DNA from: Dreissena polymorpha
Taxonomy: Eukaryota; Mollusca; Bivalvia; Myida; Dreissenidae
Length of the DNA: 64,000 nt
Direction of reading: 5' to 3'
Assembly (NCBI RefSeq): GCF_020536995.1
Contig: NC_068355.1
Location: forward strand, 121,468,532-121,532,531
The first letter of the stretch is position 1; every line of letters starts with the position of its first letter. The notes under the pieces were generated by a model, which was not told the DNA's origin, did no database searches, and was given only the letters and a program-made list of their open reading frames with translations. Positions 22,007 to 36,171 of the stretch are shown piece after piece. A program made the position numbers and the translations under genes.

Positions 22007-25000
22007 ATGTCGCCGCTGGTCCTAATGACGCTATGCCTGCACGTCCTTCTTGCAATGGGACTGTCCTATAGAAGTAGAACAGTCAAACAAGAACCAAGAA
22101 ACTTATATGTACCAACGCAACCAAAACAACCATCAATGAAAGTACTAAGGCGAGAACCACAACAAGTACCACTAGTACCGCGAGCACCACCACTAGTACC
22201 ACTAGTACCGCGAGCACCACCACTAGTACCACTAGTACCGCGAGCACCACCACTAGTACCACTAGTACCGCGAGCACCACCACTAGTACCACTAGTACCG
22301 CGAGCACCACCACTAGTACCACTAGTACCGCGAACACCACCACTAGTACCACTAGTACCGCGAGCACCACCACAAGTACCACTAGTACCGCGAGCACCAC
22401 CACTAGTACCACTAGTACCGCGAACACCACCACTAGTACCACTAGTACTGCGAGAACAGGATTCGGATGACTATGATGACTCGGTAGAATTTGTCTGCTT
22501 TTTGTTTGTTTTTGTTTTTATTTATTTTGATTTTCAACAGTGTTTCAGACTTTAAGTCAAATAATGGCCATACAGGGCTTTTTTCCGTTTGTGTGAAACG
22601 GCCTTGACCCCTCCTCCACCCCCATAATGAGTCGCGAACTGTTGTAAATTTTGCGAAAAAAATGAGTCGCAAACTTTCTAAAAAAAATGCAAATTTGAGT
22701 CGCGAACTTCTTGGAATGGTGAAAATTTGAGACGCGAATTTCCCAAAATTGTGAAAAACGGCTATTTTTAAATAAGGAAAAGAAGCCCTGCGATGAGTTA
22801 ACGTGCTTGAACATTTTAAGTGTGAGCTGGCTTGATACTTGTACTTAGCGCCCATGCGGCTGATAGTGTCAACTGCCCTATTTAAACAAGATGTTCGGTG
22901 AAAACAGCTGTTAAATAATTTCAAGCCATAGTAAACTCCGCGTGAATTTAATTCGCGATCCGCGGATTTGCAGTCCGTTTCCTATAATTAAGCGAATTGT
23001 AACGTATTGAGGAGCTGCATAAGTTTACAATATGTAGACATTTTGCTAAGCAACCTCACAAGCCAGTGTGTTTTTTTCACCATTTTGGTAATGGGTCCGG
23101 GTCCCTTTGAATTGGGAAAATTCGCGGCAATTTGATTAAAATCGGGAACTAAGAGTTGTTGCTGTTTTGCTAAAAAAACGCTTTAAATTAAGCCCTGGTA
23201 ACAAATATCTACAGCGAATTGATTTCAAAACGAAACAGCGTCCGTCTGTATACCGTTTTTCCCCTGGAAAATAGACGTTACTGACGTTTCGTCATTTCCC
23301 TTTATCGTGATATGAAAAACAACGGTAACGGAAAAAGAACTTGTTAAGGGAGGCGCATGTTTCACATAAGAAAACAATGTAAGATTTTTTGTTTTATATT
23401 TTATTGGTATATTAGAAGTATGTTCAAGCGGATAGTTATTTGCTGATTAATCATATTTCATATGTTTTAAAAGTTCTTGAACAGCTGAAACCAATGATAT
23501 GGTTCCTTTATAAATCGAACGTACGTAAATTATGTTATTATTTCTTTGAAAATGTCTAGCTGTCATGTAATGGACGTCCAAAAATGAAAAACTTTTTCCG
23601 GGTACAAAATTCAAGCATATATATCCATTTAAAGGAATGAATGATTCAAAATTAATAAGCAGTGGTAAAAAGTTCTATTTTTATCAATGGAAATATCTTT
23701 ATATGATGTATAAGGTAAGTAATTAGATTAAAAAAGGAGTTTTATGACCCTTACCACGATAGAATTTCAGCTTTGAGATCATTTTGTGTTGTAATTATAA
23801 GAATTGATCATGGGCACTTATTACTGGTTAGTGGTTATAGTGCCTCCCCCATCTCTGATACTAGTTTGGCAGTTGTTATTAACTGACTATGCATAAACGC
23901 CGTCGTTGCATAAATTAGGCGTATTTTTCCCGATAGTTCATACAACGATGAAATGCAGAAAAATGCTATTCTATTCTTAAGTGTTTGCCTCGCATAATTG
24001 TTACAAACATTGCACTTTCATTCATAAAATCCCTTACGGTATATAACTTAAGATAAAATAGTCAATTAAACAGTAATTGTAAATAGATAAAGGCTGTTTC
24101 AGTTTAATCAGAAATATAGTTGTCCTGCAACATGTCTCCAAATCAATATTTATCTCGTCGAAAAGATCAATCAATTATGTGTGTTTTGATTTGTAAACTT
24201 TAAAATTCGGAATAATAATTGCTACATATCAACAAAAAGAATCAAGAGTCAACGGCTAAAAATAAACCTTAACGTCAAAATTAATTTTCCGTATTTTTTA
24301 CGTTACGTAACTTGACGCCAGTACTGAGCGCGACGTCGTAAGTATTTGAATAAGACTACATTTAAACAGCCTTTTCTTTAGCGCAAAACATAACGGTCTT
24401 TTTTAGAATTTTGAACTATTACATTAAAAAGAAGTAATATAGTTTATATAAATTTAAGTTATTCAATTATGCTTAAAATGAAAATACTAAAGAATGTCAA
24501 TGTTTTAAGTGTGAGCAGGATTGTTGAAAAAATATTTGTATGACTGGAACAAATGTGCTTCTTTGAACACCATTAATTGACTCAACCGATACACGGCACG
24601 TATTTAACTTCTTTTACATAAATTAAAGCTTCTCTTACTGTTAAGGTATAGACAACAACTAAATTTGTAAATGCTTTAAATGCTTTTTTAGGTTCTTTAA
24701 TAGTCATCCCATTCTTAAACGAGCGACCCAATCCGTTATCGTTTACTTAAATGTCCCGGACCCGCGGGTAGTTTTTCGACCCGTGAAGCCGATTGTTGCT
24801 CTGGAACCCGATGAATCTCAATAAAAACTATTTACTTCTTCAAAATAATGTACTATAAATAAATAATGTAATAAAAGCAGATGCAAATTTGAACTGACCA
24901 TGGCGTTAATCCGGTAAGCAAATGCAAATATTTTCTTAAATTAAAATTAAATTAAATGTGGATAAATGTCATATATGTGTTCTAATTAATGCATCCACAT

Positions 25001-27322
25001 GCATGCATTCTTTACTTGTTATTTATTATATTTTTAAAGAACATTAATCATAATCATTCATAAAGTTGTGTTTATTTGGTGAACACTATCCTGTTAAAAT
25101 AGTAGAGGGTTATTTTTTTCATTATGTACTTATACAAATAAGTTTACTGCGTTCAGACCTCTAAAATACATATACATATCGGTTTTAAAGCCATGTTCAG
25201 TCAATGGGTTCAAAACGCATAACATCTCTTAATGAATTTACTATGTTTTGTCAGATTAAACAAAAAATATTATCGTTGGATGGTATCGACGCTTTTTAAA
25301 TGTATTGCGAGATTTGTTTTACACGTTGCACAGGGTCGCGTTTAGTATATGGGCCGTGTTCTGTAAAATGGGGTTTAATGCATGTGCGTAAAGTTTCGTC
25401 CCAGATTAGCCCGTGCAGTCCACGAAGGTTTATCAGGGACGACACTTTCCGCCTAAATTGGATTTTGGCCAAGGAGAGACTTCCTTTACACGAACAATAA
25501 CATAAAAGCAAAAAGTATGCAGACTGCACAGGCAACATATGAGACGACACTGTATGCACATGCATTAAGCCCAGTTTTCCCAGAGCAATGTTCAATGATT
25601 ATCACGCTTAATCTACTCGTTGCAGGACTGCGATGACCTGGAGGAACGGCTAAGTGCCCTGGAAACCACCGTGAAGCAACAACAGGCGCTTATCAAGAGT
25701 TTGTCATGTATCGGTAAGTTACGACAGATTTAAAGCACCCCACAAATAGATATTTTTCATCAAAGCTCATGACAAATATGCATATATCTTCAAAGCTCAT
25801 GACAAATATTGATATATACTATCAAAGCTCATGACATATATGCATATATCATCAACGCCCATGACAAATATTGATATATATTATCAAAGCTCATGACAAA
25901 TATGCATATATCATCAAAGCTCATGACAGATATTGATATATATTATCAAAGCTCATGACAAATATGCATATATCATCAAAGCTCATGACAAATATGCATT
26001 TAGCATCTAAGCTCATGACAAATATGCATATATCATCAAAGCTCATGACAAATATGCATATATCATCAAAGCTCATGACAAATATGCATATATCATCAAA
26101 GTTCATGACAAATATGCATTTATCATCAAAGCTCATTACAAATAAGCATGTTTATTTTATACCTAATGATAAAATATGACATTTCTGCAGTGAAATAACA
26201 GCAGTGAAAAATGGTTGTTTCATCGGTGAAAATAAATTTTAAGGAATTTTTTTTTTTTCGTTAGATTATCATATCAAGATTTTTATGATCACGAGTGAAA
26301 TAAAATCCATATTCCACCGATTCAAACAAATTTTCTTTTTATTTTATGCTTTTTCACCGTTTATTTAGATTGTAAAAGAGTTTAAGTGGAAAAGTGAAGT
26401 CATTTCGTCGTAATTTTGCGTATTAAGGCACGCCACGGGAGAACGGGTAACTTTTCAGCGATAGGGAAACCGCTGTTAATTATTTTCTTGAAAAGGGGGT
26501 ATACAAGAAACAGAAGATTTGTTCATGTCAGTGTCGTGTCAGCTGCGCCACTCGTGAAAATATATTTTATTTGATCACTCGCGAAATAATAAACGATCTT
26601 ACACTGACATGAACAAATATCCTCTATATCATCAAAGCTCGTGACAAATATGCATATATCATCAAAGCCAATGACAACTGTGCATTTATCATGAAAGCTA
26701 TTTACAAATATGCATTAATCATCAAAGCTCATGACAAATATGCATCCATCATCAACATGCTGCGAATACTGGTATTCAATAGATTTAGAGAAAATGATTG
26801 AACTAAAGAAATTATAGATGTACTGATTTATGTTATTGTATTTTATTAAATTATATTCGACGTTTTCATTTGCATATCGTTGCAGGTCCCAATTGTCGGA
26901 AGAATTCCCCTATAGCTTTTTATGCCGTCATGACACAATCGCAAAAGAATGTTGTCTTCGGCAAGAAAATTATCTTCCAGAATGCCATCCTGAACAGAGG
27001 CAACGGGTATAATCCCAAAGTCGGAGTCTTTACAGCGCCAGTTAGTGGCACGTATTTGTTCTCTGCAAACGTATTACACCCACCACTCAAACACAACTTG
27101 ATCGTATCATTCACGCTCTCTAGAGGCACTTACAAAACGAACGCCAATATCTTCTTCGCAGCAGGCCGTAGGTGGGGCGGAGGCAGCCAAACAGTGATCG
27201 TTAAAATGGACAAGGGCCAACAACTCTGGTTGCAGAACAACGCGAAGAACAATTTGAAGAAAGGCTTTCCATCAATTTACGGCCATGCTTTCACTTCGTT
27301 TTCGGGAGTTAAGCTAGACTGA
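22007..27322 (+). CDS. Secreted C1q-domain protein with Pro-rich decapeptide stalk, 3 exons
   Basis: Exons 22007-22483, 25626-25713 and 26886-27322 join in frame to 334 codons including the stop. Junctions are TCG|GTAGAA, TTGCAG|GAC, TCG|GTAAGT and TTGCAG|GTC, in phases 0 and 1. The product begins with a signal peptide (MSPLVLMTLCLHVLLAMG), then a basic linker, about nine RAPPLVPLVP repeats (roughly residues 54-147), an acidic DSDDYDDS linker and a short coiled coil (LEERLSALETTVKQQQALI). A C1q head of ~140 residues follows, with GVFTAPVSGTYLFSANV and SFSGVKLD as landmarks. Bivalve C1q proteins are mostly secreted lectin-like recognition or adhesion proteins (family knowledge). The stalk replaces the collagen-like region of vertebrate C1q. 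Trimerisation through the coiled coil and head is inferred. The ligand is unknown. Confidence 0.85.
22166..22455 (+). repeat. 30-bp coding minisatellite in the C1q gene
   Basis: Nine near-identical 30-bp units (core GTACCACTAGTACCGCGAGC) with degenerate half-units at both edges. In the gene frame each unit encodes RAPPLVPLVP; two units have RTPP and one has a PPQ ending. The unit length is a multiple of three, so copy-number change keeps the frame. The other plus frame would read Thr/Ser/Ala-rich and the minus frame Val/Leu-rich, but only the Pro frame connects the signal peptide to the downstream exons. Confidence 0.95.
22573..22790. repeat. 218-bp MITE-like element in C1q intron 1
   Basis: The ends CAGGGCTTTTTTCC and GGAAAAGAAGCCCTG are inverted. 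The interior repeats GAGTCGCGAA(C/T)TT three to four times. CAGGG ends are compatible with hAT-type elements, but no target duplication is visible. Confidence 0.6.
22791..25345. other. Remainder of C1q intron 1
   Basis: AT-rich, with no exon or RNA gene recognised. A run at 23085-23202 ending TTAAGCCCTG resembles a decayed relative of the 22573-22790 element. Confidence 0.5.
25349..25593. repeat. Dispersed palindromic MITE-like element, copy 2 (C1q intron 1)
   Basis: Same family as 2196-2460: GGGCCGTGTTCTGTAAAATG at the start, CGTCCCAGATTAGCCCGTGC and CAGGGACGACACTTTCCGCC inside, GCATTAAGCCCAGTTTTCCC at the end. It sits about 30 bp before the second C1q exon without touching the splice acceptor. 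Confidence 0.85.
25752..26156 (+). repeat. ~30-32-bp minisatellite in C1q intron 2
   Basis: About 13 units of the form TCATCAAAGCTCATGACAAA followed by TATGCATATA. The array continues at 26627-26755 on the far side of a palindromic insertion. Frames reading MSFDDICIFV or MTNMHISSKL are repeat translations. Confidence 0.9.
26190..26630. repeat. Composite palindromic element inside the intron-2 minisatellite
   Basis: Two pieces of the dispersed hairpin family are joined. The first has ATCACGAGTGAAATAAAATC and CACCGATTCAAACAAATTTT. The second is a hairpin with TTTGTTCATGTCAGTGT and ACACTGACATGAACAAAT as ends around GCTGCGCCACTCGTGAAAAT. The element ends ATATCCTCTATAT, where the minisatellite resumes. 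Confidence 0.7.
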
Positions 27323-27740
27323 GCGTGCGCACCGAGGTACTTTAAAAAAGTAAAGGCGAGTATTGCTAGCGTGGTAACTTAATGGGACAGTGAACCAATT
27401 GAAACTCCGCATAAGTTTTTGCTTACCCGTACAATCGCAATAATGGCATTGAAATCTAATACTATTGATATTTTAGTTATAAATACATGTTTGATGATCG
27501 ACAATAATTAGTTATATAAATATCGTTTTGAAATAGACCCACATCGGTTATGTTAAATTTTTGCAATGTACAGTTTTATGAATGTATTATATTATGTTGG
27601 ATTCATATATTTGTTACATATGTAATATGTTACATCTTGGCATAATTGAGATAATGTGACGTAACATCAAAAGGTGAGGTACACGAACGTAACGCTTAAA
27701 CGACGTCGTTTTTTGATATTGTTACGAATACGTAAGATTA
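27323..27740. other. 3' flank of the C1q gene
   Basis: Should contain the 3' untranslated region. No canonical AATAAA was identified near the stop. A TTACGTTACG-rich stretch at 27655-27740 leads into the LINE fragment. Confidence 0.4.
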
Positions 27741-29971
<2,231 letters not shown>

Positions 29972-30169
29972 AGTATTACGTCTTCATTCCGTCTTTTGTA
30001 TATGTAAAGAATGTAACAAGCGTGATGAACTCTGTGAATCTTTATTACATATTACCATGATTATATTCTCTTTGCTGAAATAAAATTATAAAATTGTATG
30101 TACAATTGTTGTAAGTTAACAAATATGTTCATACACTTTAACATACACGATACGAGTATTAGTACGAAA

Positions 30170-31890
30170 AATAATTGAATGTATTTAAAGAAAATTTAAA
30201 TTGGTCAACCCTTTTAAATTATATAAAAGAAAAGTGTTGGATACGAATTAACGTAATAAGAAAACTTAATTTCAAACTTGATAGACAATCCCTTGAAACT
30301 ATATACATCTCGTTTATTTGTCCAATTCTCGAATACGGTGACATCCTATTCGACAATTGCACACAGTCCGAAAAATATAAGCTCGAAACAATTCAACACG
30401 AAGCAGCAAGAATTGCTACTGGCACAACAAAACTAGTATCTATTGAAATACTTCAATCAGAAATCGGTTGGGAATCTTTAGAATCTAGGCGAAATAAACA
30501 CAAACTCATTATGTTTTACAAAATGAAAAATTCGCATGTTCCTGATTACCATGCTAACATTGTCCCGCTTACAGTAGGTCAGTCTGTCCCGTACTCTTTA
30601 AGAAATAGAAGCGTAATCAAAACGTCAACTTCCGAACATCATTCTAAAGGACACATTTCTACCCTCAACCATCGCCAGTTTCAATTCCTTGCCAAGTCAT
30701 ATTCAAAATGCATCTATTTCCGCATTTATAAATATGTTGAATACTAACACTGAACCTTCCAGTAGTCCAAAACATTTTTACCGTGGGCCGCGAAATCTTC
30801 AAATTTTACATACACGTCTTCGCAACAATTGTAGTTCTCTAGGTGCCCGTCTTTTTAGAAAAAACATTAATGACTCGCCTAACTGCAGTTCTTGTGACGA
30901 AATAGAAGACTGCAACCACTTTTTCTTTCATTGTGCTAAGTTCAGTGTAGAACGAGCTCAGCTTATAAATAGTGTATCGCAGATATGTTCTCCATCACTA
31001 TATGTTTTTCTGTTTGGTGATCCTTCGCTTTCTGTCGATGAAAATTATTTATTTTATGCTTTCCAGTGATTTATAGAGAAAGATCAGTGAATTAAAACTG
31101 ATAATTTCACTGTTTCAAACAATGAAAATTATCAGTGAAAATTATCGATAATTTTCACTGTTTATGTTAAATGACGTCATTTTTTTTACGAAATGACGTC
31201 ATTTTCCCAACGAAATTCTTTAGTTAAACTCTTTAACAATGTATATAAACTGTGAAAAAAAAGCATAAAATAAAAAGAAAATTTGTTGGGTTCGGTGGAT
31301 TATCGATTTTAATTCACTCGTGATCATATAAAATATATATTTTCACTCGTGGCTGCGCCACTCGTGAAAAAATTATTTTCTTTGATCACTCGTGAATTAA
31401 AATCGATAATCCACCGAATCCAACAAATATCCTCTATATCATATATGACCATGTTCAGCGCTTCATAAAATTAACCAAGAGATTCTAGCCGCCATCCATT
31501 TTCTTCTCTCTACCACTCTTCTTTTCCATAAATTTCTACATGACCGTTTACAACCTCGAAATCAATACTATTTTTCTGTTAATGTTTCCTCCCCCCCCCC
31601 CCCCCCCCTCCCCCCTCAATTTCTATTTCTTTCCCCCTGTAAAATTGCTTGTTTCTTTCCATCAATGTTGGTGGACTTGTAAATACGGTGCATTCTGTAT
31701 TATGGTTTTTGGAATTGTAATTTGCATTTTGCTTCGTGTATTGTCAATTTACTACGACGTCATGACATAATGGCATGCGTAAATATAATATTTATCGGGA
31801 GAGGGCTCCAATGAGGTTCGCCTTTCAGCCCAATCCTATGTCAATGTCATGTAACTTTTGAATATGTTACTATGTCGTAATAAATAAGTT
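30170..31890 (+). mobile_element. Jockey/CR1-like LINE 3' fragment, split by a MITE
   Basis: Starts within the RT thumb/C-terminal region: WSTLLNYIKEKCWIRINVIR, SFICPILEYGDILFDNCTQ, EAARIATGTTKLVSIEIL. The next frame has FYRGPRNLQILHTRLRNNCS and CSSCDEIEDCNHFFFHC, the cysteine/histidine motif near the end of these ORFs. A frame change near 30690-30747 breaks the coding region. The hairpin element at 31051-31438 interrupts the last codons. The LINE 3' part resumes at about 31440, with the tail GGGAGAGGGCTCCAATGAGG and GTAATAAATAAG to about 31890. A C-tract lies at 31588-31612. Confidence 0.85.
31051..31438. repeat. Dispersed hairpin MITE inside the LINE
   Basis: Begins ATTTTATGCTTTCCAGTG and ends AACAAATATCCTCTATA. 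It contains nested inverted repeats: TTCGGTGGATTATCGATTTT with AAAATCGATAATCCACCGAA around GGCTGCGCCACTCGTG, and CAGTGAATTAAAACTGATAA with TTATCAGTG. Two TGACGTCATTTT motifs lie at about 31173 and 31195. Relatives occur at 26190-26630, 38588-38750 and 62667-63012. Confidence 0.9.
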
Positions 31891-31895
31891 TAAAC

Positions 31896-32260
31896 CAAAT
31901 ATGTGAAGTTAATTTACAATTAATATTCTATATTTAAAATAGAATGATGAAACAATTATAATGATATTCCTGTTTTCTTGTTTAAACAAAAATAAGGACA
32001 ATATATATTTTATACATTTCAATTCAAATATACATACAAACGGGGCGTATAATTCAGTTTGATTAAACATATATATCTTTTTAATTTACGCAACTACTAT
32101 ACTTATTTACACTGAAAAGTCTTCTAAAGTGTATTTAGAAAATACTATATTTTTGAATTTTCTGTATTTATCATTAACTTTACACTAAATTCAGTCATGA
32201 GTATAATTATATGCTATAAAGCATAGCCAGGAGGAATTACTGTGTACCATAATTCTCATA
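31896..32260. other. No gene seen
   Basis: AT-rich spacer. It may include the 3' untranslated part of the minus-strand remnant that follows. Confidence 0.5.
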
Positions 32261-33602
32261 TCACTCTTTTATCCATGTCAAAACACGTTTGAGATCATTT
32301 TCAGGAATAGCGACCTTAACATTTGCTTTTACAGTTTCTAGCAAATAAACGATTGAGTATACACTAACAATAGCAAACTTGCTCTTCATCAGACTGAACA
32401 TTAAGGGCCCGCATTTTTTATAGTAATGGCCCGTGATAACTTCGGCAGTTCTTGGGAATACACTTCCCCAATCGTCTTGCTTATTTTTCTCCAACGTAAC
32501 TGCGGCCTTGCCACGAAATTGGTGACTGGCAAATGGCTCCAATAGTTTGCACAGGTACGCAAACATTTCATCACTGCTTGTTTGTTTTTTACGAACATAA
32601 GCTTTTTCCTCGTGCTATTCGCTTTGGACAGTATCTCACCATATTCAAACTTTACACAATCTACGATATCATCGGATCTTTCTTCTTCCATTAATTTCAG
32701 TAATGATACACCACACGTGCCACAATTTCTGTTGATGCAATCAGCCCTGTAGTAGTTCTCATTTTCATCCTTTCCACATAAATTTTCTTTAAGTAATTCA
32801 GGTACACTACTGTACACCAGAAACTCCAAATCCTCGCCACGTTTCTCTCTCAGCTGTAGTCTTCTCTTCATGCATGCTTTAAGGACAGTGTTGATTTCAA
32901 CGTGATACCTGCACATACATGTATTTCTATCGCTTTCCTTTACGTCTCAGATGATCTTTGTGAAATATTCACTTCCGCGTGTTTTCTTTTAAACGAATAA
33001 TAGGTTTTCGGTCTGACTGACATCTAAAACTTGTACAGCATGGCTTACAAACACACGCGCAGATAATCTTTCACGTGTAACGTCTTTATTTCCTGTAGGA
33101 CGCGAAATGCCGATGCTTAACCAAAAGTCATAAACAGTTCTTTTAACATAGTCTGATATTTAGTTTGAACGAGTTTTATTCCGTGTGAGGGTCCAACCTG
33201 AGGCATCGTCCTTAAGAACGGTAGTACGTATCCGCTGCCCGCCGGTCATATAACGCGATGGACGCCCATGTATTTTCAAGATTTTTTTGCATATTCGCTC
33301 TTACACTTTTTCTCCACTCATTGCAGAAAAAATAACATTTCTACTTTGAATGTTTTCATCGTATCTGCGTTTTTTGTTTTGTTCAATGCTGATGTTACAT
33401 CAACAAGCACACTGGTTGATAGGGATTCGTCGCTGTTGCACTGAAAAACATCTGTAAGATTTTGTACTTTGGACGGTTTTGTTTTCAAATACAAAGCCAT
33501 TAACTGTGTCCTCTGACTTGGCGATGCCGGTAATACGGGCAAAAGCACGCCGCGTAGCGGCGTGCGTTGACCATTTATTTGTATCAATTTTCTGAAATAC
33601 AA
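32261..33602 (-). pseudogene. Broken copy of a repeated invertebrate protein family
   Basis: Three minus-strand blocks lie in order. Block 1 (33318-33602), after an acceptor-like TTTGTATTTCAG, has LLPVLPASPSQRTQLMALYL. Block 2 (32401-32916) has a CxCxxH motif (CMCRYH) and CINRNCGTCG, which look like metal-binding cysteines. Block 3 (32261-32566) has MFAYLCKLLEPFASHQFRGK. The order and the CxCxxH…CxNRxCxxC signature match large families of uncharacterised, possibly transposon-borne proteins known from molluscs and cnidarians (recalled, not searched). Blocks 2 and 3 overlap in different frames, which indicates a frameshift. The stretch between blocks 1 and 2 contains stops. The usual 'VHDYSEGY'-like central region is not seen. 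Probably a dead copy; function unknown. Confidence 0.5.
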
Positions 33603-34522
33603 AGAGACATTACCTTATAGGCTATCAGGTCAAATAATTCCTGCCGTCATCTATTTTCGCGATGGAAAATCATAGACCGCTGGAGCAACATAGACACTTC
33701 GAAAAACGCTATATGATACGCAGATGCATTCCTCAAGAAATAATACGTCATGGCAGTGATTATTGTGTAGCGAATCGTACTCTATGTTATTGTATTATAT
33801 GTTTATCACCGCCAAAATGCGATTTTTGTTTTTCTTCCTATTTGCCTGTTTCCCGGCCTTACGCCGTTACGGGAATAAGCCAAATACCAAAGACTGCTAT
33901 ACTAAATTTCGCGTTCACTTTTCCAAACATAATGTTCAGAAATATAACCCGTCTAAAATGTATTGCATAATTCCAGATTTCTTTCGAATTTATTTGCTTC
34001 CATCTATTTGATTTCGGATTGTTATTATTATCCTCATAAATCAATAAACGCTTGTTTAAAAAGAATGTCTTTTAAAATTTTATTGTCGGCATCGGTATTC
34101 TCGCGGTATTTCAAATGCGCCACCCTACAGTACGTGCTGTTTACATGTAAGAGTTCGTGACACAATTTGCATTCGCTCTCAGACAGCAGTTTTACATGTG
34201 ATCATTAGCAATAATCTAGTAAATTGCGGTTGTAATCCATCAGAAACAAGTTTATTTACAAAATGCATCGATATTGCGATTGAACTGTTTTGTATTTTAG
34301 CTTAGTTTCAACTTGTTTAAACCTCGTCTGCTCTCACTTTGCCGAGGTTACATATTACTATATACAGATTAGGCCTAAAACCCCGAAATCTAACACTGTT
34401 GGATTTTCGTACCAAAACATTCCAGATTGTTCAAATTTAAACAAAAACCTGGAATTTACAAAACGCCTGTATCATTTATCAAATTTTAATATTTGTGTTC
34501 TCTGTTAATTTTCCATTTTTAG
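33603..34522. other. No gene supported
   Basis: Several overlapping short frames on both strands (33662-34160) without domain or splice support. The sequence directly upstream of the minus-strand remnant could include its old promoter. Confidence 0.4.
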
Positions 34523-34693
34523 AAGCTGTTCTGCCAAGCACTGGGCATCACACAAGCCATTCTATTGAGCAAAACTGACAGTTTTGGTTTCCAGAAATCA
34601 ACAAAGGAGGGATTCCTGAATTATCAAAGTTTCCATGGAATGAAGTTTTTAGCCATGGTGATCTTGTTTATTGGTTCTGAAGGTTTACTTTAA
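34523..34693 (+). other. Possible terminal exon, unidentified
   Basis: An acceptor-like TTTTCCATTTTTAG (AG at 34521-34522) is followed by 56 open codons (KLFCQALGITQAILLSKTDS… FHGMKFLAMVILFIGSEGLL) and TAA. Composition is less AT-biased than the flanks and the end is hydrophobic. No family or partner exon was recognised, so it may be chance. Confidence 0.2.
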
Positions 34694-35474
34694 AGGAACA
34701 TACATGTATGTGAACTTTTATAGAACTTTGTAGAGTCTACATCTGTCTGTCTGTAAACAAAAATCAGCTATCACATTATAAAGACGTATGTGCAAACATT
34801 GTTAATGGGTTGTTAAATTAACGATTTGGAGGCAATTAACATGTTGAACAAACGCGATTGTTCCGATGCAAATTTAGCCTATATGTCACCCAGTGTCTGC
34901 AACTAAATGTTAAACTTGCAATAAAACAACTTACCACAAGTTGGTAAAAGAACACCGAACGTAGACGTTGTGATCATTTAGTATGACAGTGTAATTATAA
35001 ACAGTAGCAACTAGCTTCATAAATTAATGAATTGACTGTTAATTGTTGTCCCATGATAAATATTTTATATGCTAGTAAAAAACCAGCATTGTTTATTTAT
35101 AAAATTGTATTTATACTATATTGTTTTGAATAAACTGCATACTATTCTGTATTATTCTTGTTTTTCATAATGCATTGAATGGATAATGATACATAAGGAA
35201 TTCATTCAACAGTTTTTCAAAAAAAATAACATCACTTTGTAACTACATAATACGTAAATATTCTTGTAAGTTGATAACAGTGTTTAAGCATTACTGATTG
35301 TGTTACTAGTCTTTTATGCGGAAATAAATGATGTGAAGTGTTCACTTCTCTATAATGTATCGCAATGCATTACCATAAAAGTTTTATATATGGACTGAAT
35401 ATACTAACATAATTTACATGCTTCTTCTAAGCCTAGACAGACGGACATATAAACAAGCAATTTCTTTGAATTGA
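34694..35474. other. No gene seen
   Basis: AT-rich, no recognisable repeat or coding signal. Confidence 0.5.
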
Positions 35475-35771
35475 TATCCCCCGCCAAACTAGAGCTTAGT
35501 CACAGACGTGACGTATACCCCCACATGCTTCATTGACCCAGAATATATACAAAGGGCCATAACTCCGTTATTAACAGATGATGTACAATGCCATTTGGTA
35601 TGCATGATCCTCTAATCCGTATATATATACTCATACCAAGTTTCAATGAAATCCACCAAAGCACTTCCGAGATATGGCTCCGGACACAAAAGTGCTGGAC
35701 GGATGGACAGACGGACGGAAGGAAGGACGGACAACGTCAAAACAATATCCCTTCGCCTTTGGCGGGGGATA
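35475..35771. repeat. 297-bp dispersed element with TATCCCCCGCC ends
   Basis: The ends TATCCCCCGCCAAA and TTTGGCGGGGGATA are perfect inverted repeats. The interior has CCAAGTTTCAATGAAATCCA, a 'GACGGACGG'-rich run (35697-35735) and TCCCTTCGCCTT near the end. The plan (purine/pyrimidine-rich TIRs, 'accaagtttcaatg' block, GGACGGAC run) is shared with 52577-53872. Confidence 0.85.
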
Positions 35772-36171
35772 ATTAGCTCATATGATTACTGAAATATATG
35801 TGTGTGTTGTTTGTGTTATAAGAATGCATAAATTAAAAAAATAAATATGGATGATATAACCCTATGTTTGTTTGGATTCAAATATTTACCATACAGCTAC
35901 AAACTTAGTGTATGCAGTTAAGACTGTGATTTTTGAATTACTACGAAATGGCTCGTTTTTAGTGGAAACATAATTTAAACTATGCGACAATAGTTTGCAA
36001 AAGAAAACTTTAACCTTGTGAGATACCGGTATTTATGAAATATTTCGATTGCAAAAAAAAAACAAGTAAGATATCCTTTAGTTCACATAATTATACATTG
36101 ATAATCCTGTCAATTAAAATTGATCTGACACATTACATTAATTTGATTATGTTAAATCAGTTTATGATTAA

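Noticed and set aside
22083-22442. 119-codon minus frame of alternating Val/Leu resembling a membrane protein
   Set aside because: Antisense reading of the 30-bp coding minisatellite, with no start context or exon support.
22081-22470. Thr/Ser-rich mucin-like frame across the minisatellite
   Set aside because: Closed by stops before and after the array. The Pro-rich frame alone links the signal peptide with phase-matched downstream exons.
25752-26755. Regular ~30-bp direct repeats resembling a CRISPR array
   Set aside because: Units are contiguous with no unique spacers, and the locus is an intron of an animal gene.
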